Shown here: piece by piece, positions 52,783 through 61,592 of the stretch | Layout: each line of letters starts with the position of its first letter | How positions within the stretch are numbered: the first letter of the stretch is position 1 | Assembly: GCA_016716745.1 (NCBI GenBank) | Contig: JADJVD010000007.1 | Coordinates: 1 to 64,000, forward strand | DNA length: 64,000 nucleotides | From: Hyphomicrobiales bacterium | GTDB lineage: Bacteria; Pseudomonadota; Alphaproteobacteria; Rhizobiales; Beijerinckiaceae | Reading direction: 5' to 3' | Program-made: the position numbers and the translations under genes | The notes under the pieces: generated by a model | Told to the model about the DNA's origin: nothing | The model's database searches: none | What the model saw: only the letters and a program-made list of their open reading frames with translations

Positions 52783-54183
52783 ATGAATCAGCCAGGCCAG
52801 CTCAAGCCCATTCCGCGTCTGCGGCGTTCGCGCAACCGGACGATCTGGACCTTCGGGCTCCTGCTCGCTGCGCTCGTCGTCGGCTGGGCGGGGGTGAAGT
52901 ATTACATGCGGCCGGCCCGGCTGGTCGTCGCCGTGGCGCAGGACGACGCCGACAACGTGAAGGTGCTGAACGCCTATCAGCGCGTGATGTCCTCAGGCCG
53001 CATCGGCGTCACGCTCGACGTGGCGCCGATGCCGTCGCGCAAGGACGTCGTCTCCGCCTTTCTCGCGCGCAAGGCAGATCTCGCGGTCGTGCGCGCCGAC
53101 GACGATCTGCATGGCGAGGCGGCGGCGGTGGCGATCATGCGCAAGGCCATCGCGGTCGTCGTCTCCTTCGATCCGAAGATCGACGAACTCGAGAAGATCA
53201 AGGGCAAACGCCTCGGCCTTGTCGGCGTCGGCGGCTCGTCCGACCCGTTGCTGACGGCGTTCCTGCGCGCCTACGACATTTCGGAGCGCGACGTGCAGGT
53301 CGTGCGGATCGCGCCCGACAAGATCCTCGAGGCGATCGAGCAGAAACGCGTCGACGTGGCGATGGGCCTGACGACGTTGTTCAACGGCGCCTATGGCGCG
53401 CAGTTCCGCGCCCTTGCGAAGTCGCGCAAGCTCAAGCCGAAGCTGCTCGCCATCGACAGTTCCGAGGAGGTGGTGCGCGACAATCCCGCCTTCGAGGAGT
53501 TCGAGATCCCGAAGGATTCCTTCGCGGCGATGCCGGAGGAGGCGACGGAATCGGTGTCGCTCGCCACCTATCTCGTCGCCCAGTCGCGCATGTCGAACGA
53601 GGTCGCCGCCACGCTCGCGCGGCAGTTTCTCTCCAACAAGCAGGCCGTGCTGGCCGCCGCGCCCTCGGCCGCGCAGATCGAGGCGCCCTCGGTGGAGAAG
53701 GACGCGTTGCTGCGCGTGCATCCGGGCGTCGGCGCCTACATCGACAACACCGAGCTCACCTTCTTCGATCGCTACGGCGATCTGATGTATATCGGCATGG
53801 CGGTCGCGGGCGTGTTCGGCTCGGCCTTCGTCGCGCTGCGCCGCTCCTTCGGGCCCGATACGGAGGGCGAGGCGTGCGATCTTGTCGACGAGTTCGGCGA
53901 GCTGCGGCGCTCGATCCGGCAGATCGCCATCGCCGGCCGCGACGACCCGGACGGGCTTCCGGACCGATGGATCGCGGCCTCGCATCGGTTCGAGGAGATG
54001 CTCTCGCGCGCGCTCCCGCTCATCGCCGACTCGCATGTGCAGGATCGGACGGTTCAGGCGCTCGGCGCCGCGCTGTCGACGACCGAGCGCGCGCTGGCCG
54101 AGATCGCGCCGCTGGCGCTGCGCCGCGTGAAGGCGGAGGGCGCCTCGCAGGCGCCGCCGCAGACGCCTGCGCCGCAAGCGTAG
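52783..54183 (+). CDS. Membrane-anchored TAXI/NMT1-type solute-binding protein
   Basis: A 466-residue protein with a short basic cytoplasmic N-terminus, a membrane span (IWTFGLLLAALVVGWAGVKY, residues about 21-42) and a periplasmic TAXI-like binding domain to about residue 320 (KRLGLVGVGGSSDPLLTAFL). A second span follows (MYIGMAVAGVFGSAFVAL, about 328-346), then a cytoplasmic tail of about 120 residues that looks helical. TAXI proteins usually are free periplasmic receptors of TRAP transporters; no TRAP permease is here, so a sensor role is possible. The ATG at 52783 is the first after the scar region. Confidence 0.78.
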   Translation: MNQPGQLKPIPRLRRSRNRTIWTFGLLLAALVVGWAGVKYYMRPARLVVAVAQDDADNVKVLNAYQRVMSSGRIGVTLDVAPMPSRKDVVSAFLARKADLAVVRADDDLHGEAAAVAIMRKAIAVVVSFDPKIDELEKIKGKRLGLVGVGGSSDPLLTAFLRAYDISERDVQVVRIAPDKILEAIEQKRVDVAMGLTTLFNGAYGAQFRALAKSRKLKPKLLAIDSSEEVVRDNPAFEEFEIPKDSFAAMPEEATESVSLATYLVAQSRMSNEVAATLARQFLSNKQAVLAAAPSAAQIEAPSVEKDALLRVHPGVGAYIDNTELTFFDRYGDLMYIGMAVAGVFGSAFVALRRSFGPDTEGEACDLVDEFGELRRSIRQIAIAGRDDPDGLPDRWIAASHRFEEMLSRALPLIADSHVQDRTVQALGAALSTTERALAEIAPLALRRVKAEGASQAPPQTPAPQA

Positions 54184-54219
54184 GCGGGACGCGCCGCCGC
54201 GCGCGCCGTCTCTACCTGA

Positions 54220-54942
54220 TTACTTCGGCAGCGCGGCGAGCCGCCGGGCGCTGTCGCTCGATCCCGCGGCGGCCGCCCGCGCATAGAGATCGCGCGCCTT
54301 GCCGGCGTCGGCGGAGGCGCGCAGACCGCGCTCTTTCAGCGCCTGCGGATCGTAGGTCTCGGCCAGCATGTGCAGGGCGCGCGGCGCGCCTGCGCGCACG
54401 GCGCGGGTCAGCAGCAGGCGCGCCGAGGCGACGGCGCCGTCCTCCAGCTCGCGCCCGGCGCGATCGCACAATTCGTCCGTCTCGCCGGAAGCCTCCGCGC
54501 TCGCCGCAGGCGCGACGGCCAGCGCCGGCGCGGCGGGGCGCGCCGCGCCGACCGAGCGGGTGATCGCCGTCTGGCCGCCATCGGTCGGCGCAGGCGCCGG
54601 CGCGAGCGCCAGGGTCTGGCGGGGCAGGGGCGAGGAGACAGGCGAGGGGGCGAGGGCGGCCGCCGCCTCGACGGGCGCGGCGGGCTGAGCGACCGGGGCA
54701 GGCGCGGCCGGAGCCGCCGCATCGGCCTGGTTGGCGCGCAGCGCCTGATCCAGCTTGCGGCGCGCCTCGACGACCTGCGGATTGACCGGGCCGCCGGGCC
54801 TGGCGGCCTCCGTTTTCTCGTCGCCCGCGCGAAGGGCGGCGACGCTCGACTCCGGCGTGGGGCGCACCGCGACGCCGACGACCACAGCCGCGGCGAGCGC
54901 GATCATTCCGGCCCCTGCCTTGATGACGCTAGGAACGATCAT
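54220..54942 (-). CDS. Membrane-anchored protein with SEL1/TPR-like C-terminus
   Basis: A 240-residue protein with one N-terminal hydrophobic segment (IKAGAGMIALAAAVVVGVAV), a long Ala/Pro-rich linker (residues about 60-165) and a C-terminal helical part with LCDRAGRELEDGAVASARLL and ETYDPQALKERGL, like SEL1 repeats. The start at 54942 is chosen since the sequence before it has no such features. It lies 13 bases downstream of the next gene, so the two probably form an operon. The function is unknown. Confidence 0.7.
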   Translation of the reverse strand: MIVPSVIKAGAGMIALAAAVVVGVAVRPTPESSVAALRAGDEKTEAARPGGPVNPQVVEARRKLDQALRANQADAAAPAAPAPVAQPAAPVEAAAALAPSPVSSPLPRQTLALAPAPAPTDGGQTAITRSVGAARPAAPALAVAPAASAEASGETDELCDRAGRELEDGAVASARLLLTRAVRAGAPRALHMLAETYDPQALKERGLRASADAGKARDLYARAAAAGSSDSARRLAALPK

Positions 54943-54955
54943 GGACCGCCTCTTC

Positions 54956-56155
54956 TCAGTTTGCGGCGGATTTGTCCATCCAGGCCTGCGCTGGCGCGAA
55001 GCGCGGCAGCGTAGTCTTGGCGGCAAGATTAACGTCGCGCCAGCGCGGCGAGCCGCCGGCGGCCAGCCCGTCGACGGCGGTGAGGAAGGCGTCGGCGAAG
55101 GCGGTCAGCCGCTCGCGGCGCGCCGGATCGTCGCCGGCATTGCGCGCCACCAGCAGCGTCGGCACGGCCAGCGTGTCGACCGGCTGTCCGCCGACGAGGG
55201 CGGGATAGTCCGCCTTCGTCAGTTCGGCCGGCAGGAACGCCTGGCGGATCGCGGGCGCGAAGGGGATGGCGACGAAGCTCGCGCCCTTCGGCGCGCCGGC
55301 GAGGCCGCCGCGCGGACCGATGACGACGACCGCGTCCGCCTCGCCGCGGCCGAGCTTGCGCATCGCCTCCTCGCGCGGCCCCTCGACGAGCCGGGCCGCC
55401 ACGCCGAGATCGCGGAACAATCTTTGCGCGGTGAGCGCGCCCTGCGAGCCGGCCGGGCCGATCTCGACGCGCTTGTCGGCGAGGTCGGCGACGGTTCGCG
55501 CCGGGCCGATCGTGACGATGTGGACATGCGCGTCGTAAAGGCGGGCGACGGCTTGCGCCGATGCGCCGGCGTCGGCCGCCAGCGGCGCGTAGATCAGGGC
55601 GACGTCCGCGTCGGCGCGTCCCTCGGCCTGATCGAGCGCGGCGACCGGGGCCACGGCGGCGGCGACTTCGGCGAGCGCCTTCTGGTCCGGCGCGTCGATG
55701 GAGAGGGCGAGCTTGACGGCCTTGCCCGGCGCCTTCGGCGCATCGGCGGCCTTGTCCGTCGCGAGGCCGGCGGCCGCGGTCCCGGCGAGCGCCGCGGTCG
55801 CCGCCGGTTTCTCGACGGCGCGGACGGCGCCCCTGCGGGCGGCGGCCGGTTCTGCGGATTTGCCGTCCGCCGATCTGGCGTCGGCGGCGCGCTCCTTGCC
55901 CTTGCCGCGCCAGCCGCCGTGCCAGAGCACGAGGCGGCCATTGCGCATCACCGGCTTGTCGTAGGCGACGGCGCCGGCCGGCATGTTCTTCGGGCGCGCG
56001 GCGCGCGTGGTGCGCGCGATGGCGGATGTGCTCGCCGGCGCGGCGGCCTTTGGCGTCGGCTCGGGCTGGATGCGGCCTTCGGTGTCCTGCGCCGATGCGC
56101 CCGACGCCGCCGCAAGGGCGACGATGACGCTGGCGATGACAGGCCCGACCCGCAT
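54956..56155 (-). CDS. Secreted TAXI/NMT1-like substrate-binding protein
   Basis: A 399-residue protein with a signal peptide (MRVGPVIASVIVALAAASGA, then SAQ). A Lys/Ala/Pro-rich region covers residues 25-180, and a C-terminal binding-protein-like domain follows (HIVTIGPARTVADLADKRVE, GPAGSQGALTAQRLFRDLGV). It has no partner permease nearby. The start at 56155 has GGGAGAGGAC before it. It is transcribed with the SEL1-like gene and faces the other TAXI gene at 52783. Confidence 0.72.
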   Translation of the reverse strand: MRVGPVIASVIVALAAASGASAQDTEGRIQPEPTPKAAAPASTSAIARTTRAARPKNMPAGAVAYDKPVMRNGRLVLWHGGWRGKGKERAADARSADGKSAEPAAARRGAVRAVEKPAATAALAGTAAAGLATDKAADAPKAPGKAVKLALSIDAPDQKALAEVAAAVAPVAALDQAEGRADADVALIYAPLAADAGASAQAVARLYDAHVHIVTIGPARTVADLADKRVEIGPAGSQGALTAQRLFRDLGVAARLVEGPREEAMRKLGRGEADAVVVIGPRGGLAGAPKGASFVAIPFAPAIRQAFLPAELTKADYPALVGGQPVDTLAVPTLLVARNAGDDPARRERLTAFADAFLTAVDGLAAGGSPRWRDVNLAAKTTLPRFAPAQAWMDKSAAN

Positions 56156-56348
56156 GTCCTCTCCCCAAGCCGCCCGACGGCGCGCAGGCGCATGCCCGCA
56201 CAATCGAGTGACGCTGGTGAACACAGAAATTTGGACCACTTCAAGGCGCCGCGTCGTCACGCCCTTCGGCTCGCCTTTCGGGGCGGGGCATGGTAACTGC
56301 CGCCCCGACCGCGCGGGACGCCGCGCAACTCCCGACGGAAACCGCCCG

Positions 56349-57011
56349 ATGGCAGACATTTTTCGCGAAGTCGATGAGGAAGTCCGCCGCGACAAAGCGG
56401 CTCAGGTCTGGGACAAATATCAGAACCTGATCATCGGCGCGGCGCTTCTGGTCATCCTCGCGACCGGCGCCTGGAAGGCGTGGGAATACGTCCGCATCGG
56501 CCAGGCGCAGACGGCGGCCGCGCAATACGAGTCGGCGATCGACCTGCATCGGCAGGCCAAATTCGCCGAATCCGAGAAGGCGCTCGCCGAAATGGTGGCC
56601 AAGGCGCCCACCGGCTACCAGCAGATCGGCAAGCTGCGCGGCGCCATCGAGACCTCGATGCGCGATCCGGCCGAGGGCGTGAAGGCCTTCGACGCGCTCG
56701 CCGGCGACCAGAGCCTCGACCCGCTGTTCCGCGACGTCGCGCGCCTGCGCGCCGCGATCCTGCGCATCGACGTGGCGGACGCCGCCGAGACCGCCCGCCG
56801 CCTCGAGCCGATGGCGGAGGCGGGCCAGCCCTTCCGCGCCACCGCGCGCGAGTTGCTCGGCGTGAAAGCGCTGGAGACGGGCGATTTCGAGCGCGCCGCC
56901 AAATATCTCGACATGATCGTCGTCGATTCCGCCGCCCCGCCGTCGATCCGCCAGCGCGCCGAATTGCTGCTCGGCCTCGTGCGCGCCGGCAAGCCGACCA
57001 CGGCGAACTGA
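56349..57011 (+). CDS. YfgM-like tetratricopeptide membrane protein
   Basis: A 220-residue protein with an N-terminal cytoplasmic part (MADIFREVDEEVRRDKAAQV), one membrane span (IIGAALLVILATGAWKAW, residues about 27-45) and a periplasmic TPR domain (TPR_21 type). Members of the YfgM family assist the Sec translocon in the periplasm. It lies 7 bases upstream of der; yfgM and der are also close in many other proteobacteria. Confidence 0.85.
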   Translation: MADIFREVDEEVRRDKAAQVWDKYQNLIIGAALLVILATGAWKAWEYVRIGQAQTAAAQYESAIDLHRQAKFAESEKALAEMVAKAPTGYQQIGKLRGAIETSMRDPAEGVKAFDALAGDQSLDPLFRDVARLRAAILRIDVADAAETARRLEPMAEAGQPFRATARELLGVKALETGDFERAAKYLDMIVVDSAAPPSIRQRAELLLGLVRAGKPTTAN

Positions 57012-57018
57012 GACGATC

Positions 57019-58422
57019 GTGACGCCGACCATCGCCATCATCGGACGGCCGAATGTCGGCAAGTCGACGCTGTTCAACCGGCTCGTCGGCAAGAAGCTCG
57101 CGCTCGTCGACGACACGCCCGGCGTGACGCGCGACCGTCGCTCCGGCGACGCCTCGCTCGGCGATCTCGATTTCACCATCGTCGACACGGCCGGCCTCGA
57201 GGAAAGCGAGGGCGACACGCTGACGACGCGCATGCGCCAGCAGACCGAGATCGCGGTCGAGGAGGCGGACGCGATCTTCTTCGTCGTCGACGCCCGCACG
57301 GGCGTCACACCGACCGACCGGCATTTCGCCCAGCTCGTGCGCCGCGCCGGCAAGCCGGTGATCCTCATCGCCAACAAGGCGGAGGGCGCGACCGGCAAGT
57401 CCGGCGCGCTGGAGGCTTTCTCGCTCGGCCTTGGCGATCCCGTGCCGCTCTCGGCCGAACACGACGAAGGCTTCGCCGACCTCTACCAGACGATGCTCGA
57501 ACGCCTGCCGCAGGACATGACGCGCCCGGCCGACGAGATCGAGGAGGAGCGCGCGCCCCTCGTCCTCGGCGAGGAGGAGGACGGCAGCGAACTCGACGAG
57601 GCGAAGCCCCTGCGCATCGCGGTCGCCGGCCGCCCCAACGCCGGCAAGTCGACGCTGCTCAACCGCATCCTCGGCGAGGATCGCCTGCTCACCGGCCCGG
57701 AGCCGGGCGTGACGCGCGACTCCATCGGCGTCGAGACGGAATGGCGCGGCCGCAAGCTGAAGCTGTTCGACACGGCGGGCCTGCGCCGCCGCGCCCGCGT
57801 CGAGTCGAAGCTCGAAAAGCTCGCCGCCGCCGACGCGCTGCGCGCCGTGCGTTTCGCCGAGGTGGTGATCGTCCTGCTCGACGCGACGATCCCGTTCGAG
57901 AAGCAGGATTTGACCATCGTCGGCCTCGTCGAGCGCGAGGGCAGGGCGCTCGTCATCGGCCTCAACAAGTGGGATTTGATCGAGGATCGCGCCGCGAAGC
58001 TCAAGGAGCTGCGCGAGGAGGCCGATCACATCATGCCGCATGTGAAGGGCGTGCCGATCGTCCCCGTCGCCGGGCTGACGGGGGAGGGCGTCGACAAGCT
58101 GCTGCACGCCGTGATCAAGGCCAACGAGGTGTGGAACAAGCGCGTCGCCACCGCGCGCCTCAACCGCTGGCTCGGCGACGTGGTGGACCGCACGCCGCCG
58201 CCCGCCGTCTCGGGCCGGCGCATCAAGATCCGCTACATGACGCAGCCGAACGCGCGGCCGCCGACGTTCCTCTTGTTCGGCAACCAGCTCGACGAACTGC
58301 CCGGCAGCTATCTGCGCTTCCTCTCGAACGGCCTGCGCCAGACCTTCGACCTGCCGGGCGTGCCGATCCGCATCCAGATGCGCATGAGCGCGAACCCGTT
58401 CGACAAGCGCAAGAGGCGCTGA
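57019..58422 (+). CDS. der: Ribosome assembly GTPase Der (EngA)
   Basis: Der has two GTPase domains in a row and acts in 50S subunit assembly. In the 467-residue protein the first P-loop is GRPNVGKSTLFNRLVGKK (residues about 8-25) and the second GRPNAGKSTLLNRILGED (near 204). The two NKxD motifs are NKAE (near 117) and NKWD (near 320). A KH-like domain ends with RIQMRMSANPFDKRKRR. The start codon is GTG, 8 bases after the YfgM-like stop. Confidence 0.97.
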   Translation: MTPTIAIIGRPNVGKSTLFNRLVGKKLALVDDTPGVTRDRRSGDASLGDLDFTIVDTAGLEESEGDTLTTRMRQQTEIAVEEADAIFFVVDARTGVTPTDRHFAQLVRRAGKPVILIANKAEGATGKSGALEAFSLGLGDPVPLSAEHDEGFADLYQTMLERLPQDMTRPADEIEEERAPLVLGEEEDGSELDEAKPLRIAVAGRPNAGKSTLLNRILGEDRLLTGPEPGVTRDSIGVETEWRGRKLKLFDTAGLRRRARVESKLEKLAAADALRAVRFAEVVIVLLDATIPFEKQDLTIVGLVEREGRALVIGLNKWDLIEDRAAKLKELREEADHIMPHVKGVPIVPVAGLTGEGVDKLLHAVIKANEVWNKRVATARLNRWLGDVVDRTPPPAVSGRRIKIRYMTQPNARPPTFLLFGNQLDELPGSYLRFLSNGLRQTFDLPGVPIRIQMRMSANPFDKRKRR

Positions 58423-58444
58423 GGCCGCGTCCCCGCGCCTCCGT

Positions 58445-58524
58445 CGTCATCGCGAGGAGCGCAGCGACGAAGCGATCCACGGGCGCGGCTCGGCCTGGAT
58501 CGCTTCGCTTCGCTCGCGATGACG
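58445..58524. repeat. 80-bp palindromic intergenic repeat, copy 1
   Basis: The element begins CGTCATCGCGAGGAGCGCAG and ends with the near-complement CGCTCGCGATGACG. The arms GAAGCGATCC and GGATCGCTTC flank the centre, so it folds into a long hairpin. A second copy of equal length lies at 58563. It is probably a dispersed non-coding element of the REP/MITE kind. Confidence 0.7.
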
Positions 58525-58562
58525 GGTGTCGTCGCATCGGGAGCGTCCGTCCCTACCGCATC

Positions 58563-58642
58563 CGTCATCGCGAGGAGCGCAGCGACGAAGCGATCCAGCG
58601 TCGTCGTCGTTCATGGATCGCGTCGCCTCGCTCGCGATGACG
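58563..58642. repeat. 80-bp palindromic intergenic repeat, copy 2
   Basis: It has the same left arm (CGTCATCGCGAGGAGCGCAG onward through GCGATCCA) and right arm (CGCTCGCGATGACG) as copy 1, with a different centre. Both copies are exactly 80 bases, with 38 bases between them. They fill the gap between the convergent der and SDR genes. Confidence 0.7.
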
Positions 58643-58663
58643 GCGGCAGGGCGTTCCGTTGTC

Positions 58664-58686
58664 ATGGCCGGGCTTGTCCCGGCCAT
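58664..58686. repeat. Second type of palindrome after der
   Basis: ATGGCCGGG-CTTGT-CCCGGCCAT is a perfect 9-bp hairpin within GTCATGGCC...GGCCATCCACG. Elements of this form are frequent between genes in Hyphomicrobiales. It may also help to end transcription from both sides. Confidence 0.6.
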
Positions 58687-58756
58687 CCACGCCCCGCCGC
58701 GTGAGCAGCGATGCGAGCCGGAGGCTCGCGGTCCGTGGCCGGCGATCGCCCGCGCC

Positions 58757-59503
58757 TTACGCCGCGCCGCGAAAGCTCAGCACGCGGTCGGTCGGGAAGT
58801 CGTAGATGCGGCCCGTCTCGCTCCAGTCGGGCGAGCAGAGCGCGACGACCTTCGGCGCGAACTCCTGCGGCGTGCGCAGCGTCATCGGGTCTTCGCCCGG
58901 CATGGCGGCGGCGCGCATCTTCGTGCGCAGCGGGCCGGGATTGACGCTCATCACCTTGATCGGCGTCAGATTGCGCGTCTCCGACGCATAGGTGCGGGCG
59001 AGCGCGTCGAGCGCGGCCTTGCTGGCGGCGTAGAGGCCCCAATAGGCGGCCATCTCGTCGCGCTGCGAGGCGCCGGAGGAGACGAGCACGACGCGGCCGG
59101 CGTCGGACTTGCGCAGCAGCGGGTCAAGCGAACGGATCAGCCGCCAGTTGGCGGTGACGTTGACGCTCATCACCTTGTCCCAATCCTTCTGGTCGGCGTG
59201 GCCGAGCGGGGTGATCGGCCCCAGCACGGCGGCGTTGCCGACGAAGATGTCGAGCTTGCCCCAACGCTCGTGGATCGCCGCGCCCAGCCGGTCGAGCGCG
59301 TCGTAATCCGTCACGTCGGCGGGAACCAGCGTCGCCTCGCCGCCCTTGGCGCGGATCTCGTCGTCCAGCTCCTCGAGCGCGCCCTGCGTGCGGGCGAGCG
59401 CGATGACATGCGCGCCGGCCTCGGCGAGGGCGAGCGCGACGGCGCGGCCGACGCCGCGCGAGGCGCCGGTGACGAGGGCGAGACGATTGTCGAGGGACGC
59501 CAT
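58757..59503 (-). CDS. Short-chain dehydrogenase/reductase
   Basis: A 248-residue classical SDR enzyme. The NAD(P) motif TGASRGVGRAVALALAEAG is at residues 13-31, GNAAVLGPITPLG near 88 replaces the usual NNAG, and the catalytic YAASK is near 158. The serine of the triad is in VSSGASQRDE. The substrate cannot be told. It is convergent with der across the repeat region. Confidence 0.88.
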   Translation of the reverse strand: MASLDNRLALVTGASRGVGRAVALALAEAGAHVIALARTQGALEELDDEIRAKGGEATLVPADVTDYDALDRLGAAIHERWGKLDIFVGNAAVLGPITPLGHADQKDWDKVMSVNVTANWRLIRSLDPLLRKSDAGRVVLVSSGASQRDEMAAYWGLYAASKAALDALARTYASETRNLTPIKVMSVNPGPLRTKMRAAAMPGEDPMTLRTPQEFAPKVVALCSPDWSETGRIYDFPTDRVLSFRGAA

Positions 59504-59601
59504 CGGCGAGAAGCTCCGCGGGTCGTTGAAAAGACCCGCGAGGCTCTAGAGCCGCGCCGCCGCTCTGGCAAGCTGGTCCGGCGAGCGCGGCCCGTCTCAG
59601 G

Positions 59602-60554
59602 TCAGAGCTGCGCCGACCACTGCGCCGGCGCGAGGCGGAACTTGTCGCCGTCCCTGGCGATGTAGCCGGTGGCGGGGAAGGGCGCGTGATAGAAGGCGAC
59701 CTGCGCCTTCTCGCTCGCCGCCATGTCGAGCAGCTTGCGCCGGGTCTGGCGGGCCTGCTCGCCGTCCATGTCGAAGATCGCCATCCAGTCCGGGTTGCGC
59801 ACGAACAGGGCGGGATGGTTCGTCGTGTCCGACATCACCATCATGCGGCCGGCGCCCGATTGCAGGGCGAAGGCGGTGTGGCCCGGCGTGTGCCCCGGCG
59901 CGGCGACCGCCATCAGGCCGGGCGCGGCCTCCTTGCCCCACTCGAACGGCTTCACGTCCTTGGCCATCGGCCCGAACACGCGCCGCACCATGGCGAAGTT
60001 GCCCTTCAGCCCGTCCGGCGCGGCCGCCATCCGGGCGTCGTCCATCCAGTAGGCCCATTCCGGCGCCGGAACCGTGATCTCGGCGTTCGGGAACACGGCG
60101 GTCCCGTCCTTGAGGCGCAGGCCGTTGATGTGGTCGCCATGGAAATGGCTGATCACCACCTGATCGACGTCCTTGGGGTCGAATCCGGCGGCGCGGAAAT
60201 TCTTCATCCACACGCCGCTGGTCGGCGCGCCGGAATCGCCGTTGCCCGTGTCGACGAGAATGAGCTTCGAGCCGGTATTGACCACCAGAGTCGTGAAACT
60301 GATGGTGATCTTGTCGTTTGGCAGCATGGCGTCCTCCATCGCCTGCTGCACGTCGAACAGATCGGCGTTCTTGACGAAGCCTTCGAGCCCGCGCGTGAAC
60401 GAGCCGTCGTGGATCGCCGTCACCTCCACGTCGCCGACCTTGTAACGGTAGGCGGCGGGCTGCTGCGCGCCCGCCAGCGGCGCCTTGGCGAGCGCGGCGG
60501 GCGAGGCGAGGGCGGCGGCCCCGGCCGCGAGAGGGTGCGACGTGAAACGAACAT
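59602..60554 (-). CDS. Metallo-beta-lactamase-fold hydrolase with Tat signal (one-base frameshift)
   Basis: The mature domain has the metal site SHFHGDHINGL and the later GHTPGHTAF and SDTTNHPAL motifs of MBL-fold hydrolases. The frame of this domain has no fitting start codon. In another frame, from the ATG at 60554, the sequence reads MFVSRRTL, a twin-arginine motif, and the hydrophobic part AAGAAALASPAALA follows in the domain frame. One missing base near 60532 explains this. The corrected protein has 317 residues and is exported by the Tat route. The substrate is unknown; such proteins include lactonases and other hydrolases. Confidence 0.82.
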
Positions 60555-60702
60555 TTCCGATCTCCCATGATCCGCCGGTCGCCGCCGGCCTTCCTGCGCA
60601 CACCTGTTTTAGGCCGCACCGGCGGTTTGGGGAGAGGCGGCGCCTCAAATCGTCGTGACGGCGCCGCTGGCGCCGGGCCGCGCGAGGCCTTAAGTCGGCG
60701 GC

Positions 60703-61509
60703 ATGAGAGACGATCTGACCCGCGACCTCACTCCCGCGCCGGGCAAAGGCGTCGACCCGGTCGAACTCGCCCGCCGCGATCAGGTCAAGCACCTGCCCAA
60801 GCGCTTCTACGCCGAGGCGCGCGCGGTCGAGCGAGACGGAGTTTGGACGCTGGAGCTCGACGGCCGGCCGGCCCGCACGCCGAAGCGCCGTCCGCTCGCC
60901 CACGCCGCCCGGCTCGTCGTCGAGGCGGTCGCGCTGGAATGGGCGGCGCAGGGCGAGCGCGTCGATCCGGCGACGATGCCGGCGACGCGGCTGCTCAACG
61001 TCGCCATCGACGCCGTCGGCGAGACGGCGGACGCCGTGCGCGCCGACGTCGTGCGCTACGCCGGCTCCGACCTCGTCTGCTACCGCGCCGCCGAACCGCC
61101 CGCCCTGGTCGAGGCCGAGAACGAGGCCTGGGCGCCCGTGCTCGACTGGGCGCGCGAGGCGCTCGGCGCCCGCTTCATCCTGGCCGAGGGCGTCGTCTTC
61201 GCCGCCCAGCCCGAGCACGCAGTCGCGGCCTTCCGCGCCGCCGTCGAGACTGTGCGCGACCCGCTGGCCCTCGCCGGCCTGCACGCCATGACCTCGCTGA
61301 TGGGCTCGGCCGTCCTCGCGCTGGCGGTGCTGCGCGGCGCGATCGAGCCGCAGGAGGCCTGGCGCGCCGCCCATGTCGGCGAGGACTTCCAGATGCGCGT
61401 CTGGGGGCAGGACGCCGAGGCGCTGGAGCGCCGGGCGCGGCGCTGGCGCGACATGGAGGCGGCGGCGCTGGCCGCCCGCGCCGCCATGCAACCCCTTAGT
61501 GCGGATTAA
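60703..61509 (+). CDS. ATP12-family F1-ATPase assembly chaperone
   Basis: A 268-residue soluble protein of the ATP12 family, which in mitochondria guides the alpha subunit of F1-ATPase; the bacterial members are found in alphaproteobacteria. Family features include KRFYAEARAVERDGVWTLEL at the N-terminus, ALEWAAQGERVDPATMPATR, the RYAGSDLVCYRA motif and the C-terminal WGQDAEALERRA. It starts with ATG at 60703, divergent from the MBL-fold gene. Confidence 0.9.
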   Translation: MRDDLTRDLTPAPGKGVDPVELARRDQVKHLPKRFYAEARAVERDGVWTLELDGRPARTPKRRPLAHAARLVVEAVALEWAAQGERVDPATMPATRLLNVAIDAVGETADAVRADVVRYAGSDLVCYRAAEPPALVEAENEAWAPVLDWAREALGARFILAEGVVFAAQPEHAVAAFRAAVETVRDPLALAGLHAMTSLMGSAVLALAVLRGAIEPQEAWRAAHVGEDFQMRVWGQDAEALERRARRWRDMEAAALAARAAMQPLSAD

Positions 61510-61592
61510 CCGGGCCGCATTATCCGTCTGTTAGTCGGGCGGCGCTATATCCTGAAATCTGCAACCGCTGCGTGTGTCGCGGAGATCAGGGC

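Noticed and set aside
50642..54183. A natural GuaA-TAXI fusion protein
   Set aside because: The frame is open from guaA into the TAXI gene, but the linker is Arg-rich nonsense, the TAXI gene has its own ATG and leader, and the opposite strand carries a gene remnant there.
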